Positions 1 through 7,485 of a DNA stretch of 64,000 nt are shown in pieces. The DNA is from Acidilobus saccharovorans 345-15 (GTDB lineage: Archaea; Thermoproteota; Thermoprotei_A; Sulfolobales; Acidilobaceae). Position numbers and translations under genes: made by a program. The notes under the pieces were generated by a model that did not search any database, was not told where the DNA came from, and was given only the letters and a program-made list of their open reading frames with translations. How positions within the stretch are numbered: the first letter of the stretch is position 1; each line of letters starts with the position of its first letter. The stretch covers positions 1,302,001 to 1,366,000 of the forward strand of contig NC_014374.1 in NCBI RefSeq assembly GCF_000144915.1, written 5' to 3'.

Positions 1-510
1 GCTCGTGTCAAAGTCTATGTAAAGGTAATCCATGGACTCAAGCCTGGGCGCCCTGACTATGGCCTGAACCCCATAAATCTTCTCGCCATCGTAGAAGGCA
101 ACGCCGCCCGCCAGGAGGCCCGTCCTGACCTCCCTGACCTGGCCGTTCACCTTAACTGTGCCGTTTGAGGCGTTGTAAGGCGACGAAGTGTACAGCTCGG
201 CCCCAGAGGAGGCTATTACATCACGTATCATGCCCTCCTTGTCAACTATGTACCCCCTGACAGTGTCCCTGACCTCAACGGACTTAACCCCATCAACATA
301 GAGGACGGCGCCCTTTATGTCAGCTATGACCCTTTCCTTGGGGACCTCGAAGGGCAGGTTAGAAAGCGTTGGTATGCCCCTTCCGCATGGCTTAACAGCC
401 GGCCTTGGGTTAGCCTCGTAGACAACTGCCCTGAAGCCAAGCTTCGAGGCCGCGTACGCCGCAGAGGCGCCTGCAGGGCCCGCTCCAACTATGTTTAGTG
501 CCTCAGCCAA
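1..510 (-). CDS. Geranylgeranyl-reductase-like FAD oxidoreductase (3' part off the window)
   Basis: Only the first 170 codons lie in the window; the gene runs off the left edge. The start is a TTG at 508-510 preceded by a GGAAGGGG-like Shine-Dalgarno sequence. The product opens with a dinucleotide-binding loop VGAGPAG (residues 8-14) and carries KPCGRGIP at residues 40-47, the Cys-Gly-rich motif of the geranylgeranyl reductase / digeranylgeranylglycerophospholipid reductase superfamily. Such enzymes use FADH2 to saturate isoprenoid chains of archaeal lipids. The family also has members of unknown substrate, so the exact reaction is inferred. It is divergent from archease with a 55-bp gap. A second member of the superfamily lies at 6271-7410. 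Confidence 0.75.
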   Translation of the reverse strand, partial: MAEALNIVGAGPAGASAAYAASKLGFRAVVYEANPRPAVKPCGRGIPTLSNLPFEVPKERVIADIKGAVLYVDGVKSVEVRDTVRGYIVDKEGMIRDVIASSGAELYTSSPYNASNGTVKVNGQVREVRTGLLAGGVAFYDGEKIYGVQAIVRAPRLESMDYLYIDFDTS

Positions 511-565
511 GCCCCTTCCTCTAAAGCCTTTTACATTTGCAGCGAAGTAATAAGTTTGCGGCAGG

Positions 566-1006
566 GTGGGAGTGTTGCAGGGCTGTCCCGGCTATGACTT
601 CCTGGATCACACGGCTGACGTGCTCATAGAGGCCAGGGGCAGGACCAAGGAGGAGGCACTTGAGCAGGCGGGGCTGGCGGTCTACGAGATCATGACTGAC
701 ACGTCGAAGGTCAGGCCACTGACTCACGTCGACATAGAGGTTAACGGGATGGACCTCTACAACACCATTTACAGGTGGATCGAGCAGCTCCTGGTCAGCA
801 CCGACGCCGACGGCTTGGTCTTCAGCATATTCAGGGTGTGCGACCTCAGCGAGGACGGCACGCGGCTCGTAGCCAGGGTCTGGGGCGAGAGGTTCGACCC
901 GTCAAGGCACGAGCAGAGGACCATAGTAAAGGCGATGACCTACTCGCAGATGGACTTCAGGGAGGAGGACGGGTGCTGGAGGCTTCGCTTTGTCGTGGAC
1001 ATCTAG
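566..1006 (+). CDS. Archease
   Basis: The 146-residue product matches the archease family in length and signature. The N-terminal FLDHTADV (residues 12-19) supplies acidic metal ligands, and the chain ends in FVVDI with the conserved C-terminal aspartate. Archease activates the RtcB tRNA ligase (GTP-dependent guanylylation) and has been linked to tRNA methylation in archaea. No rtcB is visible here. GTG at 566 is chosen; GTG 572 or TTG 575 are possible because the domain starts at Tyr10. The stop codon interlocks with that of the convergent archaemetzincin gene through a shared CTAG at 1003-1006. Confidence 0.9.
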   Translation: MGVLQGCPGYDFLDHTADVLIEARGRTKEEALEQAGLAVYEIMTDTSKVRPLTHVDIEVNGMDLYNTIYRWIEQLLVSTDADGLVFSIFRVCDLSEDGTRLVARVWGERFDPSRHEQRTIVKAMTYSQMDFREEDGCWRLRFVVDI

Positions 1007-1542
1007 TCCGAGGGGTGAAGGGACCTGAGCTTAAGCTTGCAGTCGTCGCAGAAGTACGCGGACTTAAGGTCGACGTCCTCCAGCGAGTTGCTGAACGACA
1101 TGACGCACGACCTGTTGCTGCAGTGTCCAAGGCCAAGCAGGTGGCCCACCTCGTGAACAGACTCCTTGAGGAGCCTCCCCAGGTACTTGCCGTGGTCCTC
1201 GGTCTCAAGCCTTGCGGTGTAGACGGTGGCAACTCCAAGGTTTGGGTCAGCGAGGCCAAAGACGAAGTTAAGGCCAGGCACGTAGGCGTCCGCCCCCACG
1301 AGGCCCAGCGCTAACCTCCCTCCCTTGAGGAGCGGCTCAAGGTTCCTGTGAAGCCACGCGTTGACCTCATCAGCCCTGTACTGCATCCTGCTCCAGTCAT
1401 AGGCAGATGCGGGGGGCTGAAGCGGCCACATGGAGGGCACGGCGCTTAACCTCACCGGGAAGTGCTTCGCTATTTCGGAGCCCACGAAGACCGCGTCCTC
1501 AGGCCTGGTCCTGCCCACGGGCTGTACTATCAGCTCTATCAT
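1003..1542 (-). CDS. amzA: Archaemetzincin zinc metalloprotease
   Basis: The 179-residue protein has the full archaemetzincin signature: HEVGHLLGLGHC at residues 130-141 (His130, Glu131, His134 and His140 are the catalytic zinc site and base), then Cys141, Cys146, Met148 (the Met-turn CVM) and the CDDC pair Cys165/Cys168, which together form the family's second, four-cysteine zinc site. It is a small soluble peptidase of archaea and vertebrates whose natural substrate is poorly known. No signal peptide is visible, so it probably acts in the cytoplasm. Single gene, convergent with archease. Confidence 0.93.
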   Translation of the reverse strand: MIELIVQPVGRTRPEDAVFVGSEIAKHFPVRLSAVPSMWPLQPPASAYDWSRMQYRADEVNAWLHRNLEPLLKGGRLALGLVGADAYVPGLNFVFGLADPNLGVATVYTARLETEDHGKYLGRLLKESVHEVGHLLGLGHCSNRSCVMSFSNSLEDVDLKSAYFCDDCKLKLRSLHPSD

Positions 1543-1608
1543 GACTCTCAGGTGCCAGGTGTTCCTTAAAGTTTTAACTTTAACTTAGACAAGGCTAAGG
1601 GGACAGCC

Positions 1609-2301
1609 TTGGGGGAGAGGCCGAAGGTCATATCAGCTGACGGCATTACAGTTTACAACATACTTAAGGGGAGCGTCACAGTGAGGCAGGAGGACTTTAC
1701 AGCGCTCCACAGCCTCCCCGACGGCCCCTTCGCCCTCCTGGTCGCAATAATATTAAGCCAGAACTCGAACGACAGAAACTCAATAGCTGCATATGATGAC
1801 CTCAAAAGGGCCACGGGCTTGGACCCGGCGAGGATACTTGCCCTAGGCGATGGTCTGGAGCAGGTAATTAGGAGGGCAGGGATGGTTAGGCAGAAGGCCA
1901 GAGCCATAAGGGAGCTCGCTAGGCTTGCGCTTGAGAGGGGAGTTGATTTCCTTGAGCACGGCGACATTAATGAGGTCGAGAGGGCACTGCTCTCAATAAG
2001 GGGCATCGGCTCGAAGACGGTTGACGTGTTCCTCTCGCTCTACAGGAAGGTGCCGAGGTTTGCGGTGGACACGCACGCCAAGAGGATAGCGGCCAGGTGG
2101 GGGCTTACAAGGAAGGGGGCAAGCTATGAGGAGGTCTCAGGGGCGCTGCTTAACTTCTTTGGGCCAGAGAGGTCTGACGAGGCTCACAGGCTATTAATAG
2201 CCTTCGGCAGGGCCTACTGCACGGCCAGGAACCCAAGGTGCTCGGAGTGCCCCCTGAGGCAGTACTGCCCATCAGCTACTGCGACAGGTGCCCAAGGCTA
2301 G
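1609..2301 (+). CDS. nth: Endonuclease III family DNA glycosylase/AP lyase
   Basis: A base-excision repair enzyme for oxidised pyrimidines. The 230-residue product shows the helix-hairpin-helix SIRGIGSKT (129-137) with the expected catalytic Lys136, the catalytic Asp154 in VDTH, and the C-terminal [4Fe-4S] loop with Cys204, Cys211, Cys214 and Cys220. The LSQNSND segment near residue 50 corresponds to the LSxQxxD damage-recognition region of Nth. The start is TTG at 1609. The 3' end overlaps the next gene by about 60 bp, so the two are probably cotranscribed. Confidence 0.93.
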   Translation: MGERPKVISADGITVYNILKGSVTVRQEDFTALHSLPDGPFALLVAIILSQNSNDRNSIAAYDDLKRATGLDPARILALGDGLEQVIRRAGMVRQKARAIRELARLALERGVDFLEHGDINEVERALLSIRGIGSKTVDVFLSLYRKVPRFAVDTHAKRIAARWGLTRKGASYEEVSGALLNFFGPERSDEAHRLLIAFGRAYCTARNPRCSECPLRQYCPSATATGAQG

Positions 2302-2783
2302 TCGTCACCTCGCTTCCAGGGAGGGACTCCTGGGCCCTCGAGGAGCTCATGGACACCGTGGTCGCGAGGGACCCCTCGGCCAGGTTTGAGGCCACGGGCT
2401 ACAGGGGGGTCGTGGAGGTCTACTCAAGCCTCAGCCCTGACGAGATCGCGAGGCAGTTCCTCCTGTATCAACATGCCTTCATAGCCAGGGTCGTCCCAGT
2501 GCTTGCGTGTTCGACGCCTGAGAGGCTGGGCGAGGCGATGGCAAGGCTTGTGCCCAAGGGGCTTTCGGCGGGCCTGGAGCTCAAGGTAAGGGTACCACTT
2601 AAGGGCAGGGTCAGCGAGGGCGCCGTTAAGGAGGCCTTAAGGGTCGCCGGCGTGGCGCTCCGCGGCAGGGAGGCCAACCTCAAGGTTGTAGTGGAGAGCG
2701 TTGGGGACTGCCTGCTCATATCAGTTGGGGAGTGGCGCAGCTGTGGGCCTCACTGCGCCGTCCTAGTTCCAGTATTACCCTGA
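2238..2783 (+). CDS. THUMP-domain protein (tRNA binding)
   Basis: The 181-residue product has the pattern of a free-standing THUMP domain (about residues 25-180). THUMP domains bind the tRNA acceptor stem and usually occur in tRNA methyltransferases, thiouridine synthases or TAN1-type acetylation cofactors. No catalytic domain follows, so it may act as an adaptor. A CDRC pair (near residues 16-19) comes just before the domain. The start is uncertain: GTG at 2238 or 2247 lies inside nth, and the next in-frame ATG at 2349 would cut into the domain. The family assignment is by overall pattern, not by a catalytic motif. Confidence 0.6.
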   Translation: MLGVPPEAVLPISYCDRCPRLVVTSLPGRDSWALEELMDTVVARDPSARFEATGYRGVVEVYSSLSPDEIARQFLLYQHAFIARVVPVLACSTPERLGEAMARLVPKGLSAGLELKVRVPLKGRVSEGAVKEALRVAGVALRGREANLKVVVESVGDCLLISVGEWRSCGPHCAVLVPVLP

Positions 2784-2896
2784 GAGGGAAGGTCCGCGAG
2801 GCGCACGCGCGGAGCTAGCAGGTTCCCTTAATAAGCTCAGCTCCTCTTCCGTTAATAGAAGGTATGAAAGTACCCTAGCCGGCCGGAGGACAGGCC

Positions 2897-4138
2897 TTGA
2901 TGGGAGGAAGGATATTCACGGACAGGAGGGTGTTCGAGGAGACCTACGTGCCCGACATACTGCCGGTCAGGGACAAGGAGGCGGAAATGCTGCTGAACAG
3001 GTACACGTCAAGGTTCAGCGAGGGGCCAGGGGCCACGGACATAACGGTTATATATGGCTCCATAGGAAGGGTTGGCATAGGCAAGACCACGCTGGCGAAA
3101 TATGTAGCGCACGCCCTCCAGGAGCACCTCAGGAGGAGGGGCGTTAACCTTAGGCCTGTCTACATAAACGTCTACGGCGCCCCCAGCGTGCACCAGATAC
3201 TCTCAGGCATAGTATCGGAGCTTGGCATAAATGTGCCGGTCAGGGGGACAGCGGCCATAGAGATGCTTAAGGCTATAACGGACTACCTTTACATAAAGGA
3301 CTCCTACGCCCTCGTGGTCCTGGACGAGTTCCAGTCGCTGCTCATGTCAACGAGGGTCAGCAACGAGGACCTCTATATGCTGCTCAGGGTCTACGAGGAG
3401 ATACCCCCTAAGGACAACGTGAACAGGCTCAACTTCCTCCTGGTCTCGCAGGACTTCAAGGTGCTCAGCTACATGAAGGAGAGGATACCGCAGGTCGAGT
3501 CCCAGATAGGCTTCAAGGTCTACCTAAAGCCTTACACGGCCGACGAGCTGAGGGCCATACTCGAGCAGAGGGCCTCCCTGGGCCTCGCCGACAGCGCGTG
3601 GAGCCACGACATAATTGACATGATATCTGACTACTATGGCTACTCCGAGACCAAGGGAGGCGACGGCAGCGCCAGGAGGGCTATACTTGCGCTCAGGATG
3701 GCAGCTGAGATGGCTGAAGCCGAAGGGGCCATCAGGATAACTGAGGAGCACGTCAGGAGGGCCATAAGCACTGACGCCATATCAAACGTGCCGCTTGACG
3801 TCATGAGGTCCCTGAACATTCACGAGCTGCTCATACTGCTGGCCATCTCAACCCTCATAGCAGCCAAGGGGGGCTGGCTCTCCACCGGGGAGATAAAGGG
3901 CGAGTATGAGAGCCTCGCCAGGGCCTACGGGGAGGAGCCCAGAAGGCACACGCAGTTCTACGAGTACCTCAAGGACCTCTCAAACCTGGGCCTCCTGGAG
4001 TCCAGGGTGACCAACCTGCCCCAGAGGGGCAGGACCACCATGGTGAGGCTCCCGCCTGAGATCCCTGCGGACAGGCTCAGGGAGGTCGTCGAGTCCATAA
4101 TAATGGACAGGGTCGGCGGCCCAAAGATATCGCCCTGA
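2897..4138 (+). CDS. Orc1/Cdc6-like AAA+ ATPase
   Basis: About 413 residues. Walker A is GRVGIGKTT (residues 57-65, Lys63), Walker B VLDEF (141-145), followed by an AAA+ lid and a C-terminal winged-helix region (about 305-400). This is the architecture of archaeal Orc1/Cdc6 initiators that bind origin DNA and load MCM. The YGSIGRVGIGKTT form of the P-loop is, from memory, typical of a crenarchaeal paralogue distinct from Orc1-1. A GGAGGA ribosome-binding site at 2884-2889 supports a start at TTG 2897 or ATG 2900. A small winged-helix gene follows after one base. No clear origin recognition boxes are seen in the 113 bp upstream. Confidence 0.85.
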   Translation: MMGGRIFTDRRVFEETYVPDILPVRDKEAEMLLNRYTSRFSEGPGATDITVIYGSIGRVGIGKTTLAKYVAHALQEHLRRRGVNLRPVYINVYGAPSVHQILSGIVSELGINVPVRGTAAIEMLKAITDYLYIKDSYALVVLDEFQSLLMSTRVSNEDLYMLLRVYEEIPPKDNVNRLNFLLVSQDFKVLSYMKERIPQVESQIGFKVYLKPYTADELRAILEQRASLGLADSAWSHDIIDMISDYYGYSETKGGDGSARRAILALRMAAEMAEAEGAIRITEEHVRRAISTDAISNVPLDVMRSLNIHELLILLAISTLIAAKGGWLSTGEIKGEYESLARAYGEEPRRHTQFYEYLKDLSNLGLLESRVTNLPQRGRTTMVRLPPEIPADRLREVVESIIMDRVGGPKISP

Positions 4139-4139
4139 G

Positions 4140-4412
4140 GTGTGGGACTTGAAGGTGGAGGACCTTCTCTCCAGCAGAGGGAGGGTGAAGGTGCTTAAGG
4201 TGCTCCTGAACGAGGGCCAGGCAAACATAACGAGGATAGTCAGGGAGTCAGGGCTCAACCACAGGCTCGTCGAGAAGCACCTTGAGGAGCTGGTCAAGAT
4301 GGGCATAGTTCAGGAAAGGAGATATGGCAGGCTGAGGATGTTCATGGTTGACCTCAGGGACCCCAAGGTCAGCGGGCTCAGCGAGGTCCTGAGGCAGCTG
4401 GAGAGCCTCTGA
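4140..4412 (+). CDS. Small winged-helix transcriptional regulator
   Basis: The 90-residue protein is a single winged helix: helices over residues 1-30, a recognition helix near NHRLVEKHLEELVKMG (about 40-55), and a wing around ERRYGRLRMF (about 59-68). It resembles ArsR/MarR-like archaeal DNA-binding proteins. It starts with GTG one base after the stop of the Orc1/Cdc6-like gene, so the two are almost certainly one transcript. The pairing suggests a role tied to the initiator, either in regulation or as a DNA-binding partner; that is inference from position only. Confidence 0.75.
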   Translation: MWDLKVEDLLSSRGRVKVLKVLLNEGQANITRIVRESGLNHRLVEKHLEELVKMGIVQERRYGRLRMFMVDLRDPKVSGLSEVLRQLESL

Positions 4413-4465
4413 GCTTGTGTAAGTTGATTTAACTTCAACCGTGTACGCCTCCTCGGGCGACCTCA

Positions 4466-4906
4466 GTGGCTCACATGGTTGACGTCACAAACAAGCCTGT
4501 AGTCTACAGGGAGGCCACCGCCTCCGGCGAGATAGTGCTCAGGCCCGAGACGGTGAGGAGGATCAGGGAGGGCCTCGTTGAGAAGGGCAACGTTGAGGCG
4601 GTGGCCTCGGTCGCGGCCATCATGGCTGCCAAGGACTCCTCAAAGATAATACCGTTAGCTCACCCGATACCTATAACTGGCGTTGACGTGAGCTTCGACT
4701 ACACCGAGAACAGCGTCAGGCTGAGGGTGACGGTTAAGACCAAGGCCGAGACGGGCGTCGAGATGGACGCCCTGGCGGGCGTCATGGCGGGCCTGCTGGC
4801 CATATGGGACATGGTTAAGGCTTACGAGAAGGACGAGAAGGGCCAGTACCCGGTAACGGCCATAAGGAACGTCGTGGTTGAGTCCAAGTTCAAGGGGGAG
4901 GCATAG
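4466..4906 (+). CDS. moaC: Cyclic pyranopterin monophosphate synthase MoaC
   Basis: MoaC converts the MoaA product 3',8-cyclo-GTP into cyclic pyranopterin monophosphate, the first stable intermediate of molybdopterin (tungstopterin) synthesis. The 146-residue length fits the family, as do the block KIIPLAHPIPITGVDV (about residues 58-73, where bacterial enzymes have LCHPL) and GVEMDALAGV (about 97-106), with downstream lysines in MVKAYEKDEKG. Start is GTG 4466 or ATG 4475. A TATA-like TTGATTTAAC lies at about 4423-4432, roughly 40 bp upstream. No other mo-genes are in the window. Confidence 0.93.
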   Translation: MAHMVDVTNKPVVYREATASGEIVLRPETVRRIREGLVEKGNVEAVASVAAIMAAKDSSKIIPLAHPIPITGVDVSFDYTENSVRLRVTVKTKAETGVEMDALAGVMAGLLAIWDMVKAYEKDEKGQYPVTAIRNVVVESKFKGEA

Positions 4907-4952
4907 GCTTACTCATTTTTCCTCCCCCTCCACCTGGGATCAGGGAGCTAGC

Positions 4953-5201
4953 TTGAGGGTTCACGACGCGCTCAGGAAGGCGTTCACCAAGTACAATGCC
5001 TACGCGGACCCGTTCACGCTAATGGAGCTAGAGACCTTCGTCCAGGCGGCCGTCAGGGAGGGGCCACAGGGGAACAGCATGAAGTCACTAGTTGATAACA
5101 TAGAAGTTATACTGAGGAGGTCCGAGGACCCAGACGCGGAGACGAAGGCTAGGGAGATAGCCGAGTACGTGCTTCAGCTCTGCAGCTCAGGGTGCAACTG
5201 A
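4953..5201 (+). CDS. Small conserved-looking protein of unknown function
   Basis: An 82-residue acidic, mainly helical protein starting at TTG 4953. An upstream in-frame extension exists but overlaps moaC and has poor codon use, so the later start is preferred. Codon use is typical of the window. I recognise no motif; the C-terminus has two cysteines (LCSSGCN). Its TGA overlaps the ATG of the DHH phosphoesterase gene by one base (TGATG at 5199-5203), which implies translational coupling and suggests that it works with the phosphoesterase. It is not ribosomal protein S15, which often sits beside archaeal RecJ-like genes. Confidence 0.6.
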   Translation: MRVHDALRKAFTKYNAYADPFTLMELETFVQAAVREGPQGNSMKSLVDNIEVILRRSEDPDAETKAREIAEYVLQLCSSGCN

Positions 5202-6274
5202 TGAGCCTCAGCAGGAACTCCCTGGCCTCCCTGTTAGCCGACGTGGAGCCCCTGATAATACACCACTGGGACGCCGACGGCATAGCCTCCGCGGTGACCG
5301 TGGCCCAGTTCGTGGGGCCTGGGGCCATCTTCGTGGTGCCTCCCTTCACTTACAGGCCGCCCAGGGACTTCGTGGAGCAGGCATCTAAGCTGGCGGCCAA
5401 CAAGGACGTGGTGCTAGTTCTAGATTATAATGCTCCCCCGGAGGTCTACGCGTCACTTGTGACGGCCGCAGGGGGGAGGCCTGTGGTGGCGGTTGACCAC
5501 CACACCACCACCTACCCAAGGGTCCCGAACTTCTACTATTACAACCCCGCCGCCGAGGGCGACCCCAACGGCCTCTGGCCCAGCGCAGCCCACGTCATAG
5601 CTGACGCCCTAGGCTTCTACGATCCCATGCTGGTAGCTATGAGCATATACGGCGACCTGTGGGACGACGCCGTCAACAACAGGGTGTACAGGGCATACAT
5701 GGAGGAGGTAGGGCTTGACGTGAAGGAGGACTCGGAGCTGATAAGGAACTGCGCCATGCAGATATGGGCGGCTGAGGCGGCGAAGCTAAAGGATGTAATA
5801 GACGGCCTCGCCTACTCGCTCGCCTATGGCGGGGCTGACCCATGCGAGGCCATACTGAGCGACCCTCGCATGACCAACGCCAGGGAGGCGGTGGAGGAGG
5901 AGCTGAGCAGGGCCCGCTCGGCCGCCTCAAGGAAGGAGGAGCTCAACGGAAGGGTGCTGGCCTTCGGGGTCACCACGAAGTATAAGATAACAGGCATGCT
6001 GGCCAGGCAGCTGGCAAGGGAGAACGCCGGTAAGATAGTGGTAGTTTATTCAGTAGAGGAGGGCGCCACGGGCAGGATCTACGTCAGGGGGCTTGCCCAG
6101 GCCAAGCCACTCATAGAGGAGCTCCGCTCCAAAGGGCTCAACGTGGGCGGAAAGAGCCAGAGGAGCAATAACGTGGTTTCACTTGAAGTTCAGCCAGGTG
6201 ACCTTGAACAGGCGGTAGATCTAGTGATTAAGTCCATAGGAAAGCTTGCAGACGTGTTAGTTAGCAATGGTTAG
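5201..6274 (+). CDS. DHH-family phosphoesterase
   Basis: A 357-residue protein with the DHH superfamily motifs: HHWDADGIAS (motif I, Asp24 and Asp26), VLDYN (Asp75), VDHH (Asp99-His101) and GDLWDD further on. The C-terminal third resembles a DHHA1-type nucleic-acid-binding domain, but the usual glycine-rich loop is weak. Related archaeal proteins include RecJ-like exonucleases and the GAN/Cdc45 replisome factors; oligoribonuclease or cyclic-nucleotide phosphodiesterase activity is also possible. Placement near an Orc1/Cdc6 gene is suggestive only. The ATG start overlaps the previous stop. The 3' end overlaps the convergent flavoprotein gene by 4 bp. Confidence 0.85.
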   Translation: MSLSRNSLASLLADVEPLIIHHWDADGIASAVTVAQFVGPGAIFVVPPFTYRPPRDFVEQASKLAANKDVVLVLDYNAPPEVYASLVTAAGGRPVVAVDHHTTTYPRVPNFYYYNPAAEGDPNGLWPSAAHVIADALGFYDPMLVAMSIYGDLWDDAVNNRVYRAYMEEVGLDVKEDSELIRNCAMQIWAAEAAKLKDVIDGLAYSLAYGGADPCEAILSDPRMTNAREAVEEELSRARSAASRKEELNGRVLAFGVTTKYKITGMLARQLARENAGKIVVVYSVEEGATGRIYVRGLAQAKPLIEELRSKGLNVGGKSQRSNNVVSLEVQPGDLEQAVDLVIKSIGKLADVLVSNG

Positions 6275-7410
6275 ATCATGTCAGCAAGCAGCGAGGCCAG
6301 AAGCCTAAGTGACGTCACGGGGCTGGTTATAATAGTATCAGCTGCGGCCAGGTAAAAACGCCACGACTTAATGGACTCCCTGAAGAGGCTATCATGGACG
6401 TCATAGTCTATCCTGCCCGAGACCCTCTCTGCAAGACCTGAGTCCGTGGCGGCCCTTATCAGCACGTCAACGGCCTCCGGCCTCCCATGAAGTAGCCTGG
6501 AGAGCCTGTAGGTTCTCCTCAAGACTTTAAGCACGCCCAGCACTGCCTCCTCTACGGCGTCAGCGGGCCTGGCCCCGCCGTTAATGAGGGCCTGCGCTCT
6601 TCGGGCGGCGGCCGCTGATGGGTAAAGCCCCCCACCCGTGAGCGGCTTGTTCATAGAGGCGGCGTCGCCGACGGCTATCACCCTGCCCAGCCTCACCCTC
6701 CTTGGCATCGGGCCCGTCAATATGGGCCCTCCATATGTCTTCAGCGGCTTTCCCTCAGCCCCGTGAACCCTCATGGACTCCTCCAGCAGCCTACCGAGGC
6801 CCCTTGGGTCCCTTGAGGCAGTCCCTACTACGGTGAGGCCATCTACGGAGACCTTCCACGAAAAGAAGCCGTCTGACGTGGACCTGTCGAACCTGGCCAC
6901 GAAGTCAGCTTCCCCGCCCCCCTCGAACTCGGCGTTGACCCCGAAGAGGGGGTGACCCGAGAACCCTATGCCCAGGGGTCCCCTCAGGCGGCCGTTAAAG
7001 CCCTCGGCTAGCACAATGACGTCATAGCTCCTGCCGGGGGGCAGCACCTCGCCCGAGGGCAGGGGCCTAACCTTGGCCCCGCTGATGAAGTTCACGCCTT
7101 CAGCCTCGGCCTCCTCAAGCATGAGCTCCTCAAGCCTCACCCTGTCGAGCTTAACTATGGGCTGCGAGGCCCTGAGCCTGAGGGACAGCCTGGGGCCGGC
7201 TATGACGAAGCTCCCTATGGTTCCCAGCTCGGAGCGCAGGGCGGGGCGGCCTATCATGTCCTGGGTGGCCTTAGACACGAGCCCCGTGCAGTGCTCAGGG
7301 TAGCCGACCCTGTTATGCTCCTCGTACAGGTCAACGTTCACTCCGCCCTGGGCCAGCGACAGGGCAAACATAAGCCCCGAGAAGCCAGCCCCTATCACAG
7401 CCGCCCTCAT
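6271..7410 (-). CDS. Geranylgeranyl-reductase family flavoprotein
   Basis: About 379 residues from ATG 7410; an in-frame extension to 7443 is possible but lies in front of the FAD-binding strand. The N-terminus has VIGAGFSG (FAD Rossmann loop), then YPEHCTGL, which corresponds to the conserved Pro/Cys motif of the geranylgeranyl reductase superfamily, and further on GDAASMNKPLTGGG, the second FAD-binding motif. Likely role: reduction of isoprenoid double bonds in lipids or quinones; the substrate cannot be read from sequence. Divergent from aconitase (75-bp gap) and convergent with the DHH gene. Confidence 0.82.
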   Translation of the reverse strand: MRAAVIGAGFSGLMFALSLAQGGVNVDLYEEHNRVGYPEHCTGLVSKATQDMIGRPALRSELGTIGSFVIAGPRLSLRLRASQPIVKLDRVRLEELMLEEAEAEGVNFISGAKVRPLPSGEVLPPGRSYDVIVLAEGFNGRLRGPLGIGFSGHPLFGVNAEFEGGGEADFVARFDRSTSDGFFSWKVSVDGLTVVGTASRDPRGLGRLLEESMRVHGAEGKPLKTYGGPILTGPMPRRVRLGRVIAVGDAASMNKPLTGGGLYPSAAAARRAQALINGGARPADAVEEAVLGVLKVLRRTYRLSRLLHGRPEAVDVLIRAATDSGLAERVSGRIDYDVHDSLFRESIKSWRFYLAAADTIITSPVTSLRLLASLLADMI

Positions 7411-7485
7411 GTCCTGGGCCTGTAAGTTCACGCCTAGATGCAATAGCTAAAAATCCAGATGCCTAGGTTAGGAGGGGACTGAAGC

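Noticed and set aside
775-1314. Forward frame of 179 codons spanning archease and archaemetzincin
   Set aside because: Overlaps two well-supported genes and has no recognisable protein signature.
2784-2896. Replication origin next to the Orc1/Cdc6-like gene
   Set aside because: The 113-bp gap has no long inverted repeats, AT-rich unwinding stretch or recognisable origin recognition boxes. Proximity alone is not enough.
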